A stretch of 64,000 nucleotides of DNA. It comes from Streptomyces sp. B3I8 (GTDB taxonomy: Bacteria > Actinomycetota > Actinomycetes > Streptomycetales > Streptomycetaceae). Positions 24,966 through 34,746 of this stretch are shown here, piece after piece. The notes under the pieces were generated by a model that saw only the letters and a list, made by a program, of their open reading frames with translations, did no database searches and had not been told where the DNA came from. The position numbers and the translations under genes are program-made. Position 1 is the first letter of the stretch. The number at the start of each line of letters is the position of its first letter. The DNA lies in NCBI RefSeq assembly GCF_030816915.1, contig NZ_JAUSYN010000002.1:1308501-1372500 (forward strand), given 5' to 3'.

Positions 24966-25835
24966 CTACGACGCCGAGGCGGACGCCGACACCGACACCG
25001 GGGTGACCGTGAGGGTCAGTTCGTTGGACGGGGTGTAGACGGGGCGGATGCGCAGCGCCGGTGAGTCCCCGGGGTAGTCGGTCCCCGGGTAATGGAAGAT
25101 GTCGTGCTTGTCGGGGACGTCGTCCAGGAGACGGGACAGGCGGACCCTGGGGCCGTCCTCCCCCGCGGGCCGCAGCCGGAACTTCCAGGTCCCCTCCGCC
25201 AGCGTCCGGTGGTCCACCGTGCAGGAGAAGCCCCCCGGCACCGACGGGTCCGCGGTCACCTCCACGCGCAGCACCGGGCCCTCGTCCCCCTCACGCAGTT
25301 CGGCGTGGGCCGCCTCCCCGAGCGCGGTGCCGTAGAGCCGGCCGCGCACCGTCAGCCGTGCCTCCTCGACGGTGAGATCGCCCGCCTCCGCGTGCGGCGC
25401 CCGCAGCCAGCTGCGCACGCTGAGGTTGCCGTTCTTGGTCACGTACGGGATCCGTACCGCGATCCGTGCCGCGTCCGGGCTCGGCGACCGGTCGACGAGT
25501 GCCCGCAGATCGTTGGTACCGGGGGCCAATCGGCGCGGCTCCTCCTCGCCGGTTCGCAGGTACGTGTCCCACCGTCCCTCCGCCAGTTCGACGCCGTCGG
25601 GCAGCACCGCCCGCAGCCGTCCCTGTCCGACCGGCGTCAGCGGCAGCCGCACCGCGTCGTCCTCGGCGTTCCGGCACAGCAGCAGAAGGTGCGCGGGACC
25701 GCTCCCACCGCCGTCCAGGACGTCGAAGGTCAGACCGCCGGCGGAGTCGGCGAGGCAGTCGGCGCGCGGGGGCAGGATGGTGTCCTCCTTGGGCTGCGGT
25801 GTTCTGAGGGGCTGGTCGGCCGGCGGCCGCGTCAT
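24966..25835 (-). CDS. beta-rich protein of unknown function coupled to a glycosyltransferase
   Basis: Protein of 289 aa, not recognised. It is rich in beta-strand-like segments: LLLLCRNAEDDAVRLPLTP, EGRWDTYLRTGEEEPRRLAP, ARIAVRIPYVTKNGNLSVRS and EGTWKFRLRPAGEDGPRVRL. The second and fourth echo each other (E-G-x-W-x-x-x-L/R), suggesting two Ig-like or jelly-roll modules. It has no signal peptide or TM helix and ends in a Ser-Ala repeat. ATG 25835 overlaps the GT4 stop (ATGA), so production is coupled to that enzyme. A carbohydrate-binding or modifying partner is a guess from context only. Confidence 0.65.
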   Translation of the reverse strand: MTRPPADQPLRTPQPKEDTILPPRADCLADSAGGLTFDVLDGGGSGPAHLLLLCRNAEDDAVRLPLTPVGQGRLRAVLPDGVELAEGRWDTYLRTGEEEPRRLAPGTNDLRALVDRSPSPDAARIAVRIPYVTKNGNLSVRSWLRAPHAEAGDLTVEEARLTVRGRLYGTALGEAAHAELREGDEGPVLRVEVTADPSVPGGFSCTVDHRTLAEGTWKFRLRPAGEDGPRVRLSRLLDDVPDKHDIFHYPGTDYPGDSPALRIRPVYTPSNELTLTVTPVSVSASASAS

Positions 25836-27094
25836 GAGGTGCGTCCCTTCCGCAGGGCGGAGTGTCCGGCGTCGCGGACGGCGTAGGCGCTGCCGAGCAG
25901 GGCCGCGCGCGTACGGTGCAGGGAGCCGCGCATCCGGCCGCCCGCCGAGGTGCCGGTGCGGGCCCCGAGGTCGGTGAAGAGCGACTCGTAGCGTTCGGCG
26001 ATCCGCGCGGGGTCGAAGCGTGCGGAGTTCTTGAGCGCGGCGTGCGACATCTGCTGCCGCAGCTCGTCGTCGTTGATGAGGCCCAGCAGCCCGCCGGCGA
26101 TCGCCTTGACGTCGCCCACCTTCACCAGGCGGCCGTCGACGCCGTCGGAGATGATCTCGCCGGGGCCGAGGGGGCAGTCGGTGGCGACCACCGGCAGCCC
26201 GCAGCGCATGGCTTCGACGATGGTCATGCCGAAGGACTCCATGCTGGAGGTGACCGCGGCGAGGGAGCCCTTGGCCCACTCGGGGTCGATGGGATGGGCG
26301 GGACCCATCAGGTACACGTGGTTGTACAGGCCGAGCCGGTCGATCAGGGCGCGCAGCTTGTCCTTCTGCTTGCCGTTGCCGTAGATCCGCAGCCGCCAGT
26401 CGGGGCGTTCGGCGACGACCGCGGCGAACGCCTTGATGAGCAGGTCGTACCGCTTGACCGGGGCGAGCCGGCCGGCCGCCACGACCCACTTGCCGGAGCC
26501 GTCGGACGGGTCGACGCCGGGCGCGGGCACCGGGTTGGGCACGGCCTGGAGCCTGACGCCCGGCAGCCGCATCTTGCGCCGGTAGGAGCGGGCGTCGGCC
26601 TCCGTGGTGGTGGTGAGCGCGTCCAGCCTCGGGTACACGCTCCGCAGCATGAGCCGCAGTTGGGGCGAGTGGGTGTCCAGGGTGAGGTGCTCCTGGCCGA
26701 CGCGCAGCGGGCCGCGCCGGGTCTGCCGGGCGAGGTGCACGTTGAGACCCGGGCGGGTGCCCACCACCACGTCGGCCTCGACGGAGGCGAGGTGCTCGGC
26801 GATGCGCCGGTCGGTGAGGGCGCTGTACTGGTGGTAGCGGCCCTCCGCGTGCGGAAAGACCTCGGCGGGACGTCGGCGCTCGGGGTCGCCGGCGTCGGCG
26901 GAGCCCGGGCGCAGATCGACGAGGTGACGTATTCGAACCCCCGGGCCGTGGTCGAAGACGGGATCCTCACGGTGGCGGAAGACGGAAACGATCTCCACGT
27001 CGTGCTGCTCGGCGAGCGTGTTCGCAAGGTTGTACGTCGTACGGATCGTTCCCCCGATGCCGTACGCGTTGTGCAGCAGGAAAGAAATATGCAT
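25832..27094 (-). CDS. GT4 family glycosyltransferase (GT-B fold)
   Basis: Protein of 420 aa, cytoplasmic or peripheral. The N-terminus MHISFLLHNAYGIGGTIRTT has the Gly-rich acceptor loop. The C-terminal donor half shows AAGRLAPVKRYDLLIKAF, WRLRIYGNGKQKDKLRALID and the E-x7-E motif ESFGMTIVEAMRCGLPVVAT that binds the nucleotide sugar. It resembles glycosyltransferases acting on polyol-phosphate or teichoic-type polymers, but the acceptor is not known. It starts at ATG 27094 and is followed with ATGA overlap by the unknown protein above. Both lie downstream of the Rpf-LysM gene on the same strand. Confidence 0.85.
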   Translation of the reverse strand: MHISFLLHNAYGIGGTIRTTYNLANTLAEQHDVEIVSVFRHREDPVFDHGPGVRIRHLVDLRPGSADAGDPERRRPAEVFPHAEGRYHQYSALTDRRIAEHLASVEADVVVGTRPGLNVHLARQTRRGPLRVGQEHLTLDTHSPQLRLMLRSVYPRLDALTTTTEADARSYRRKMRLPGVRLQAVPNPVPAPGVDPSDGSGKWVVAAGRLAPVKRYDLLIKAFAAVVAERPDWRLRIYGNGKQKDKLRALIDRLGLYNHVYLMGPAHPIDPEWAKGSLAAVTSSMESFGMTIVEAMRCGLPVVATDCPLGPGEIISDGVDGRLVKVGDVKAIAGGLLGLINDDELRQQMSHAALKNSARFDPARIAERYESLFTDLGARTGTSAGGRMRGSLHRTRAALLGSAYAVRDAGHSALRKGRTS

Positions 27095-27380
27095 GCGTCC
27101 CTGAATCCCCTGTATCCCCTGAGTTCCCCTGGCTCGTCCGCCTACTGCATGGTTAGACCCGCCGTCCCGGCAAGAGGTTGGGGTGCCTGACCATCTTGTT
27201 CCCGAACGGATGCGCTATCGGTAACCGACTCGAGGAACCTTTTGCCCTGTGCAAACGTCAGGGGCCGCAGGGGGCGGATGTCCGGGAGAACTCAGGGGAG
27301 AACGGGGAGCTCCGGAGAGCTCCCGAGGGGGACCGCTCAGGTCGACCGACCCGGATGCGGGAGGCCTTGGGGCCGCCCGG
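27095..27380 (-). other. 286-bp gap upstream of the GT4 gene
   Basis: No gene was seen. It should contain the GT4 promoter and the end of the Rpf-LysM transcript. Short inverted repeats such as GGAGCTCC and GAGCTC near 27307-27325 are weak. Confidence 0.35.
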
Positions 27381-28679
<1,299 letters not shown>

Positions 28680-29537
28680 GTGCCGCGCATGCTCGATGTC
28701 AGCGACGACGTACGCGCCGAGATCGGCGACGAAGAGGCCGAACGGCTGCTCGCCGGAGAGAACGCCCCCGGCGGTTACGACTGCACGTCGTGCCGCACCC
28801 CGGGCGACTCCGAGCAGGAGCGCACGAGCACCGTCCTGTTCATCGGCGAGGAGACCGCCGTCCTCGCCTTCGCCCACGCCGGCTGCCTGCCCTCGCAGGT
28901 CGTCAAGGTCACCGAGGAGCAGCTCCAGGGCGCCGTCCGCTCCATCACCGCGGACGCGGGAACCGGCCACTCCGGTCAGACCGGCCACCCCGGTCAGACC
29001 GGCCACCCCGGTCAGACCGGCCACGCCGGTCAGTCCGTGCGGGCGCCGGGGGCGGCGGCGCCCGAGCAGGCGGTGCTCGGGGTCACCAGCGGGCTCATTC
29101 TGATCGCCGGGGAGCTGCATCCGGCGCTGGTCGTCGAGCCGACCGCGCCGATCGCGCGGCCCGGGGCCACCGGCGTGGGCGACGACTTCCTGCCGCTCCT
29201 CATCGAGCAGGGCTTCATGCCGCTCACGGCGATCGAGACGGTGCCGCCGGTACTGCACGGATGGTCCGTACTGCTCGCGGTGGGCCGGCTGCACGCGGTG
29301 CTGCAACCGGGGCCCTCCGGCGGATCGCCGGTGGCGTGGTGGCAGGCGCACCAGCCGTTGCAGGTGACGGAGGGCTGGCGGACGGCGGCGAACAAGCACC
29401 AGCAGGTGCTGCTGTTCGCGGCACCGGTGGGGTCCATCGGCCGTCAGCCGCGGGAGGACCTGCTGCGGGAGGCACTGGACCGGGCGGCGGCCGAGGGCAA
29501 GCTGGTGGCGGCGGCGCTGCCCCTCGCCGGCACCTGA
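28680..29537 (+). CDS. conserved hypothetical protein with GQTGHP repeat
   Basis: Protein of 285 aa, not assigned. The N-terminal region MLDVSDDVRAEIGDEEAERL, then GGYDCTSCRTPGD and FAHAGCLPSQVV, has a CxxC plus another Cys and could bind zinc. A 24-residue Gly-Gln-Thr-Gly-His-Pro repeat separates it from a C-terminal alpha/beta region (VLGVTSGLILIAGELHPALV; GWSVLLAVGRLHAVLQPG). No signal peptide. GTG 28680 follows GGGAG; ATG 28689 is the alternative. It is followed by a 13-bp terminator. Confidence 0.65.
   Translation: MPRMLDVSDDVRAEIGDEEAERLLAGENAPGGYDCTSCRTPGDSEQERTSTVLFIGEETAVLAFAHAGCLPSQVVKVTEEQLQGAVRSITADAGTGHSGQTGHPGQTGHPGQTGHAGQSVRAPGAAAPEQAVLGVTSGLILIAGELHPALVVEPTAPIARPGATGVGDDFLPLLIEQGFMPLTAIETVPPVLHGWSVLLAVGRLHAVLQPGPSGGSPVAWWQAHQPLQVTEGWRTAANKHQQVLLFAAPVGSIGRQPREDLLREALDRAAAEGKLVAAALPLAGT
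28962..29034 (+). repeat. 18-bp minisatellite inside the hypothetical gene
   Basis: Four near-identical copies of ACCGGCCACCCCGGTCAG (variants at one or two bases) encode the GQTGHP repeat in frame. Because 18 is a multiple of 3, copy-number change would keep the frame. Confidence 0.75.
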
Positions 29538-29575
29538 CCCGCCCCGCCCGCGGGGGCCTGCCCCGCTCCCCGGTG

Positions 29576-29609
29576 AAGGGCGCCCCGTTCCCCTCGACGG
29601 GGCGCCCTT
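29576..29609 (+). terminator. terminator-like stem-loop
   Basis: Arms AAGGGCGCCCCGT (29576-29588) and ACGGGGCGCCCTT (29597-29609) pair perfectly over 13 bp with an 8-nt loop and are followed by GTTTG. Confidence 0.7.
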
Positions 29610-29680
29610 GTTTGCCCTCTTGGGGTGGGAGTGGGGTAAATCGGCGCATCCTCCGGACACGTCACGTCGTTGGCAGTTAC

Positions 29681-30082
29681 GTGCACGCATATGACTCCCC
29701 CCACCGCCCCGCCCTCCACCCCGTTCCGGCCCCCCGGAGTGGGCAGGACGCTCCCGGCGGCCCGTCGGCCACGCCGATCTACGACGCGCTGTACGCCGAG
29801 TACGTCAGGTCGTACCGGACCCTGCCCGGTGACCGCACGGGCGAGGAGGAGTTCCGCTTCAACGGCTTCGGCGACACCTTCCACCACCGCACGGGCACCT
29901 ACCACTCCCCCGTCCACGGGGCGTACGGCGCGTTCAGCGCCGGCGCGCACGGCGCACGCCGGGCCACCGCGCAGCAGACGCACTCCGGCACCGCGGTCTG
30001 GCAGCCCGGCGCCCATCGGCACGGCACCGGCATGCACCACGTCCCCGCGGCCCTGCCCCCGGCCCCCCGCCGGGCGACCTGA
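29681..30082 (+). CDS. small His/Pro-rich hypothetical protein
   Basis: Protein of 133 aa, not recognised. It has a disordered Pro-rich start, a conserved-looking middle (IYDALYAEYVRSYRTLPGDR, then EEEFRFNGFGDTF) and a His/Gly/Ala-rich C-terminus (HHRTGTYHSPVHGAYG; HRHGTGMHH) that could bind metal. No signal peptide. GTG 29681 was chosen as the first start that keeps the whole frame; the ribosome binding site is weak. It ends just before a terminator shared with der. Confidence 0.5.
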   Translation: MHAYDSPHRPALHPVPAPRSGQDAPGGPSATPIYDALYAEYVRSYRTLPGDRTGEEEFRFNGFGDTFHHRTGTYHSPVHGAYGAFSAGAHGARRATAQQTHSGTAVWQPGAHRHGTGMHHVPAALPPAPRRAT

Positions 30083-30088
30083 CACGCA

Positions 30089-30126
30089 GGCGGGCGGCGG
30101 CCGGGAAGTCCCGCCCGCCGCCCGCC
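30089..30126. terminator. bidirectional terminator-like stem-loop
   Basis: Arms GGCGGGCGGCGG (30089-30100) and CCGCCGCCCGCC (30115-30126) pair perfectly over 12 bp. It lies between the convergent hypothetical gene and der. Confidence 0.65.
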
Positions 30127-30133
30127 CGACAGG

Positions 30134-31615
30134 TCACTTCTTCTTCGCGCCGCGCTTCTCCCGCACCCGCACCGAGATGTGGATCGGCGTGCCCTCGAAG
30201 GCGAACTCCTCCCGCAGCCGGCGCTCGATGAACCGCCGGTAGCCCGCCTCGATGAACCCGGAGGCGAACAGCACGAACCGCGGCGGCTTGGTGCCGGCCT
30301 GCGTGCCGAAGAGGATGCGCGGCTGCTTGCCGCCCCGGACGGGGTGCGGATGGGCGGCGACCAGCTCGCCGAGGAAGGCGTTGAGCCGCCCGGTCGGCAC
30401 CCGGGTCTCCCAACCGGCCAGCGCGGTCTCGATCGCGGGGACCAGCCTCTCCATGTGCCGCCCGGTGCGCGCCGAGACGTTGACCCGCGGCGCCCAGGCG
30501 ACCTGGCCGAGCTCCGTCTCGATCTCCCGCTCCAGGTAGTAACGGCGCTCCTCGTCGAGCGTGTCCCACTTGTTGAACGCCAGGACGACCGCGCGGCCCG
30601 CCTCGACGGCCATGGTGACGATCCGCTGGTCCTGGACGGAGATGTTCTCGGAGGCGTCGAGCAGGATGACCGCGACCTCCGCCTTCTCCACCGCGGCCGC
30701 GGTGCGCAGCGAGGCGTAGTAGTCGGCGCCCTGCTGGAGGTGGACCCGCTTACGGATGCCCGCCGTGTCGACGAACTTCCAGGTCACGCCGCCGAGTTCG
30801 ATCAGCTCGTCGACCGGGTCGCGGGTGGTGCCCGCCAGTTCGTTGACGACGACGCGCTCCTCGCCCGCCACCTTGTTCAGCAGCGAGGACTTGCCGACGT
30901 TGGGCCGGCCGATGAGCGCGATGCGGCGCGGCCCGCCGAGCCCGGTCCCGCCGAAGTTCTCGCGGGGCGCCTCGGGCAGCGCCTCCAGGACCTTGTCCAG
31001 CATGTCGCCGGTGCCGCGGCCGTGGAGCGCCGAGACCGGGTGCGGCTCGCCGAGGCCGAGCGACCACAGGTAGCTGGCGTCGGCCTCGCCACTCTGGCCG
31101 TCGACCTTGTTGGCGCACAGCACCACCGGCTTGCCGGCCTTGCGCAGCAGCCGGACGACGGCCTCGTCGGTGTCGGTGGCGCCGACCTTGGCGTCGACGA
31201 CGAACACGACCGCGTCGGCGGCCTCGATCGCGTACTCGGCCTGCGCGGCCACGGAGGCGTCGATGCCGAGAACGTCCTGCTCCCAGCCGCCGGTGTCGAC
31301 GACCTTGAAGCGGCGGCCGGCCCACTCGGCCTCGTAGGTGACCCGGTCGCGGGTGACGCCGGGCTTGTCCTCGACGACCGCCTCGCGGCGGCCGATGATC
31401 CGGTTCACCAGGGTCGACTTGCCGACATTGGGGCGGCCGACGACGGCGAGCACGGGGAGCGGGCCGTGTCCGGCCTCCTCCAGAGCGCCCTCGACGTCCT
31501 CGACGTCGAAGCCCTCTACCGCGGCGAGCTCCATGAACGCCGCGTATTCGGCGTCGCCAAGCGCTCCGTGCTCGTGCTCCTCGCCCGAGCCGCCGGAGGG
31601 GATGTGGTCGTTCAT
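30134..31615 (-). CDS. der: ribosome biogenesis GTPase Der (EngA)
   Basis: GTPase of 493 aa needed for 50S subunit maturation. An actinobacterial acidic N-terminal extension of about 55 residues precedes two G domains. G1 motifs are [16 protein letters not shown] and [16 protein letters not shown]3 motifs are DTGGW and DTAGI; G4 motifs are NKVD and NKWD. The C-terminal KH-like domain ends in a Lys/Arg-rich REKRGAKKK tail. It is the last gene of the aroH-tyrA-cmk-plsC-der run, 63 bp after plsC. Confidence 0.97.
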   Translation of the reverse strand: MNDHIPSGGSGEEHEHGALGDAEYAAFMELAAVEGFDVEDVEGALEEAGHGPLPVLAVVGRPNVGKSTLVNRIIGRREAVVEDKPGVTRDRVTYEAEWAGRRFKVVDTGGWEQDVLGIDASVAAQAEYAIEAADAVVFVVDAKVGATDTDEAVVRLLRKAGKPVVLCANKVDGQSGEADASYLWSLGLGEPHPVSALHGRGTGDMLDKVLEALPEAPRENFGGTGLGGPRRIALIGRPNVGKSSLLNKVAGEERVVVNELAGTTRDPVDELIELGGVTWKFVDTAGIRKRVHLQQGADYYASLRTAAAVEKAEVAVILLDASENISVQDQRIVTMAVEAGRAVVLAFNKWDTLDEERRYYLEREIETELGQVAWAPRVNVSARTGRHMERLVPAIETALAGWETRVPTGRLNAFLGELVAAHPHPVRGGKQPRILFGTQAGTKPPRFVLFASGFIEAGYRRFIERRLREEFAFEGTPIHISVRVREKRGAKKK

Positions 31616-31678
31616 GAAGTGCGTACCTCGTCGTTCATCGTGGTGATCGGTGGCCCGCCCCGGGTGGGGGCGGATCCA

Positions 31679-32362
31679 CTACTCGAGTGTGTCCGAGCGC
31701 CCGGTGAGGCGCCTGGCGTTTTCCAGGTGGGCGGTGAGCTGCTTCTGGATGCGTACGGTCGCCGCGTCCAGCGCCGCTCGCGTGCGCCGCCCGCTTCCGT
31801 CACCGGCGTCGAAGGGCTCCCCGAAGACGACGTCGACGCGGGAGCGCAGCGGGGGCAGCCCCTTTATCAACCGTCCGCGCCGCTCGGAGCTTCCCAGTAC
31901 CGCGACCGGGACGACCGGGGCGCCGGCGCGCACCGCGAAGTAGGCGAGCCCGGCGCGCAGCGAGGCGAAGTCGCCCTCGCCGCGGGTGCCCTCGGGGAAT
32001 ATCCCGAGGACACCGCCCTGCTCCAGGACGCCGAGGGCGCGGGTGATCGCCGTGCGGTCGACGCCGTTCCGGTCCACCTTGACCTGGCCGATGCCGGTGA
32101 GGAAGGGGTCCAGCGGGCCGGCGAACGCCTCCTTCTTGATCAGGAAGTGCGTCGGCCGGGGGGCCACGCCCATGACCATGGGGCCGTCGACGTTGTGCGT
32201 GTGGTTCACGGCGAGGATCAGCGGGCCGTTGGCGGGCACCCGCCAGGCACCCAGGACCCGCGGCCGCCACAGCCCGTACATCAGGCCCACGCCGATACGC
32301 CGGCCCACTTCCGCGCCGCGCTCCGAGGGGAGGCCCGCCGCGGGCCCGGACGGACGGCTCAC
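31679..32362 (-). CDS. plsC: 1-acylglycerol-3-phosphate acyltransferase (PlsC family)
   Basis: Protein of 227 aa. The acyltransferase block I NHTHNVDG (H-x4-D), block II around GVDRTAITRALG and block III FPEGTRGEG are present and well spaced. It probably makes phosphatidic acid from acyl-CoA or acyl-ACP at the membrane. GTG 32362 overlaps the cmk stop (GTGA). The cmk-plsC-der order is common in actinobacteria. Exact acyl acceptor is family-level inference. Confidence 0.88.
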   Translation of the reverse strand: MSRPSGPAAGLPSERGAEVGRRIGVGLMYGLWRPRVLGAWRVPANGPLILAVNHTHNVDGPMVMGVAPRPTHFLIKKEAFAGPLDPFLTGIGQVKVDRNGVDRTAITRALGVLEQGGVLGIFPEGTRGEGDFASLRAGLAYFAVRAGAPVVPVAVLGSSERRGRLIKGLPPLRSRVDVVFGEPFDAGDGSGRRTRAALDAATVRIQKQLTAHLENARRLTGRSDTLE

Positions 32363-33039
32363 TTGGCCGCCCGCTTCTCCTCGACGAGGGTGACGACGCA
32401 CTCGACGACCTGCTGCAGGGTCAGCTCGGTGGTGTCCACCTCGACCGCGTCGTCCGCCTTGGCCAGCGGGGAGGTCTTGCGGCCGGAGTCGGCGGCGTCC
32501 CGCTTGATCAGGGCCTCGCGGGTGGCATTGACGTCGGCGCCCTTGAGCTCGCCGGAGCGGCGGGCGGCACGCGCCTCGGGGGAGGCGGTGAGGAAGATCT
32601 TCAGGTCGGCGTCGGGCAGGACGGTCGTGCCGATGTCGCGGCCCTCGACGACGATGCCCCGCTCGGCGGCCGCGGCGAGGGAGCGCTGCAGCTCGGTGAT
32701 CCGGGCGCGCACCTCGGGCACCGCGCTGACGGCGCTGACCTTGGCGGTGACCTCCTGGGTGCGGATCGGGCCGGACACGTCGGTGCCGTCGACCGTGATC
32801 GTCGGCCGCTCGGGGGCGGTGCCGGAAACGATCTCGGGCTTGCCGGCGGCGTCGGCGATCGCCGACGCGTCGTCTATGTCGATGCCGTTGGTCACCATCC
32901 ACCAGGTGATCGCCCGGTACTGGGCTCCGGTGTCCAGGTAGCTCAGGCCGAGCTGTGCGGCCACGGCCTTCGACGTGCTCGACTTGCCCGTGCCGGAGGG
33001 GCCGTCGATGGCGACAATCACTGCCGGGACGCTTTCCAC
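32359..33039 (-). CDS. cmk: cytidylate kinase
   Basis: Protein of 226 aa. P-loop AIDGPSGTGKSSTSKAVA, the NMP-binding LGLSYLDTGAQYRAITW, and the CMP-kinase signature VVEGRDIGTTVLPDADLKIF with the R-x-x-G-E-L lid region are all present. It phosphorylates CMP and dCMP. GTG 33039 is the start. It lies 113 bp after tyrA and is coupled to plsC by a GTGA overlap. Confidence 0.96.
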   Translation of the reverse strand: MESVPAVIVAIDGPSGTGKSSTSKAVAAQLGLSYLDTGAQYRAITWWMVTNGIDIDDASAIADAAGKPEIVSGTAPERPTITVDGTDVSGPIRTQEVTAKVSAVSAVPEVRARITELQRSLAAAAERGIVVEGRDIGTTVLPDADLKIFLTASPEARAARRSGELKGADVNATREALIKRDAADSGRKTSPLAKADDAVEVDTTELTLQQVVECVVTLVEEKRAAK

Positions 33040-33152
33040 GGTGGGGACACCTTCCAGGTGAAGGGTGGTGGGTGAAGGGTGGTGCGGGACGCGAGGGCGC
33101 CCCGCACAAGGTTACTGGCTCACGGACACCCCTCCGACAGCCCTCCGGCGGC

Positions 33153-34247
33153 TCACTGCCGGAGGGCCCAGCCCCGTTCGCGCAGCGCCGCGGTGAGGAC
33201 CGGGGCGCGGCTCGGCTCCACCATGAGCTGGACGTGACCGGCCTGCTGTCCCGTGGCGTGCTCGATGCGCACGTCCTCGATGTTGACGCCGGCCACGCCC
33301 GCGTCGGCGAAGATGCGGGCGAGCTGGCCCGGCTGGTCGTCGATGAGCACGGCGACGACCTCGTAGGCCCGCGGGGCGCTGCCGTGCTTGCCGGGGACCC
33401 GGATCTGTCCGGCGTTTCCGCGCCGCAGCATGGTCTCGATGCCGCCGGCGCCCTCGCTGCGCTTGTCGTCGTCGGAGGACTGCAGGGCGCGCAGGGCCCG
33501 TACGGTCTCGTCGAGGTCGGCGGCGACGTCGGTGAGCAGGTCGGCGACGGGGCCCGGGTTCGCGGAGAGGATGTCGATCCACATCCGGGGGTCGGAGGCG
33601 GCGATGCGGGTCACGTCGCGGATGCCCTGCCCGCACAGCCGTACGGCGCTCTCCTCGGCGTGCTGGAGCCGGGCGGCGACCATGCTGGACACCAGGTGGG
33701 GCATGTGCGAGACGAGGGCGACGGCGCGGTCGTGGGCGTCGGCGTCCATGACGACGGGGACGGCGCGGCAGTGCGAGACCAGTTCGAGGGCGAGGTTGAG
33801 CACCTCGGTGTCGGTGTCCCGGGTGGGGGTGAGCACCCAGGGGCGGCCCTCGAAGAGGTCACCGGTGGCGGCCAGCGGCCCGGACTTCTCGCGGCCGGAC
33901 ATGGGGTGGGTGCCCAGGTAGCGGGCGAGCGGTTCCTCGCCGAGGCCGAGTGCCTCCAGCTCGCGGCGCGGGCCGACCTTGACGCTGGCCACGTCGAGGT
34001 AGCCGTAACCGAGACCGCGCCGCATCGCGTCGGCGAGCACGGTGGCGACATGGGCGGGCGGGGCCGCCACGAGCACCAGGTCCACGGGTCCCTCGGGGGC
34101 CTCGTCGGTGCCGGCGCCGAGCGCGGCGGCCGTGCGGGCCTGCTCGGGGTCGCGGTCGGCGAGGTGCACGATGACGCCGCGCTGCGCCAGCGCGAGCGCG
34201 GCCGAGGTGCCGATCAGCCCGGTGCCGAGGACGAGTGCGGTTCTCAC
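33153..34247 (-). CDS. tyrA: prephenate dehydrogenase with ACT domain
   Basis: Protein of 364 aa for tyrosine synthesis. The N-terminal Rossmann motif is VLGTGLIGTSAALAL. Residues around THPMSGREKSGP hold the catalytic His and the substrate Arg/Ser set. The C-terminal 75 residues form an ACT domain (AVLIDDQPGQLARIFADAG and VNIEDVRIEHATGQQAG), suggesting feedback regulation by an amino acid. GTG 34247 overlaps the aroH stop (GTGA), so the two consecutive branch enzymes are co-translated. Confidence 0.95.
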   Translation of the reverse strand: MRTALVLGTGLIGTSAALALAQRGVIVHLADRDPEQARTAAALGAGTDEAPEGPVDLVLVAAPPAHVATVLADAMRRGLGYGYLDVASVKVGPRRELEALGLGEEPLARYLGTHPMSGREKSGPLAATGDLFEGRPWVLTPTRDTDTEVLNLALELVSHCRAVPVVMDADAHDRAVALVSHMPHLVSSMVAARLQHAEESAVRLCGQGIRDVTRIAASDPRMWIDILSANPGPVADLLTDVAADLDETVRALRALQSSDDDKRSEGAGGIETMLRRGNAGQIRVPGKHGSAPRAYEVVAVLIDDQPGQLARIFADAGVAGVNIEDVRIEHATGQQAGHVQLMVEPSRAPVLTAALRERGWALRQ

Positions 34248-34606
34248 TGGGCGATGTCCTTGCGCAGGGCGGCCGCGGCGCCGAGGTAGACGTGCGCGAG
34301 GCCGGCGCGGGGCCGGTCGGTCTCGACGTGCGCGAGTATCCGCACGACCCGGGGCATGGCGCCCTCGACGTCGAGCTCCTGTGCGCAGATCAAGGGCACG
34401 TCGACGACGCCGAGCTTGCGGGCGGCGACCGCCGGGAAGTCGCTGTGCAGGTCGGGCGTGGCCGTGAACCAGATGCTGATCAGGTCCTCGGCGGTGAGAC
34501 CGTTCCGCTCCATCAGCGTGGTGAGCAGCTCGCCGACCTGCTCACTCATGTGCCCGGCCTCGTCCCGCTCGAGCTGGACGGCGCCCCGGACCGCTCGTAC
34601 CGCCAC
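34244..34606 (-). CDS. aroH: chorismate mutase, AroH class
   Basis: Protein of 120 aa, the normal monofunctional AroH length. VRAVRGAVQLERDE carries the catalytic Arg near residue 6. The ICAQELDVEGAMPRVVRILAH segment carries the Glu and second Arg that stabilise the oxy-Cope transition state. It converts chorismate to prephenate, the substrate of the overlapping tyrA product. It is the first gene of the aroH-to-der unit; an inverted repeat separates it from rluB. Confidence 0.95.
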   Translation of the reverse strand: MAVRAVRGAVQLERDEAGHMSEQVGELLTTLMERNGLTAEDLISIWFTATPDLHSDFPAVAARKLGVVDVPLICAQELDVEGAMPRVVRILAHVETDRPRAGLAHVYLGAAAALRKDIAQ

Positions 34607-34675
34607 GTGCTGCTCCTCGCTGGTGTCGCCTACGGCGTGCGTACAGATGCTGTACGCCCAGCGTAGCCAGCAGGG

Positions 34676-34699
34676 CGGGCGCCGGGGTCCCGGCGCCCG
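34676..34699 (-). terminator. terminator-like inverted repeat after rluB
   Basis: Arms CGGGCGCCGGG (34676-34686) and CCCGGCGCCCG (34689-34699) pair perfectly. The real loop is a little larger than the 2-nt gap because the apical pairs must open. It separates the parA-scpAB-rluB unit from aroH. Confidence 0.6.
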
Positions 34700-34746
34700 T
34701 CTGGCGAGACGGTACGAGGGGGCGGCGCCCCGGGCTCGGGCGCGCC

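Noticed and set aside
30179..32941. A 920-codon plus-strand open frame over der, plsC and cmk
   Set aside because: It is antisense to three clear housekeeping genes and lacks any recognisable protein features.
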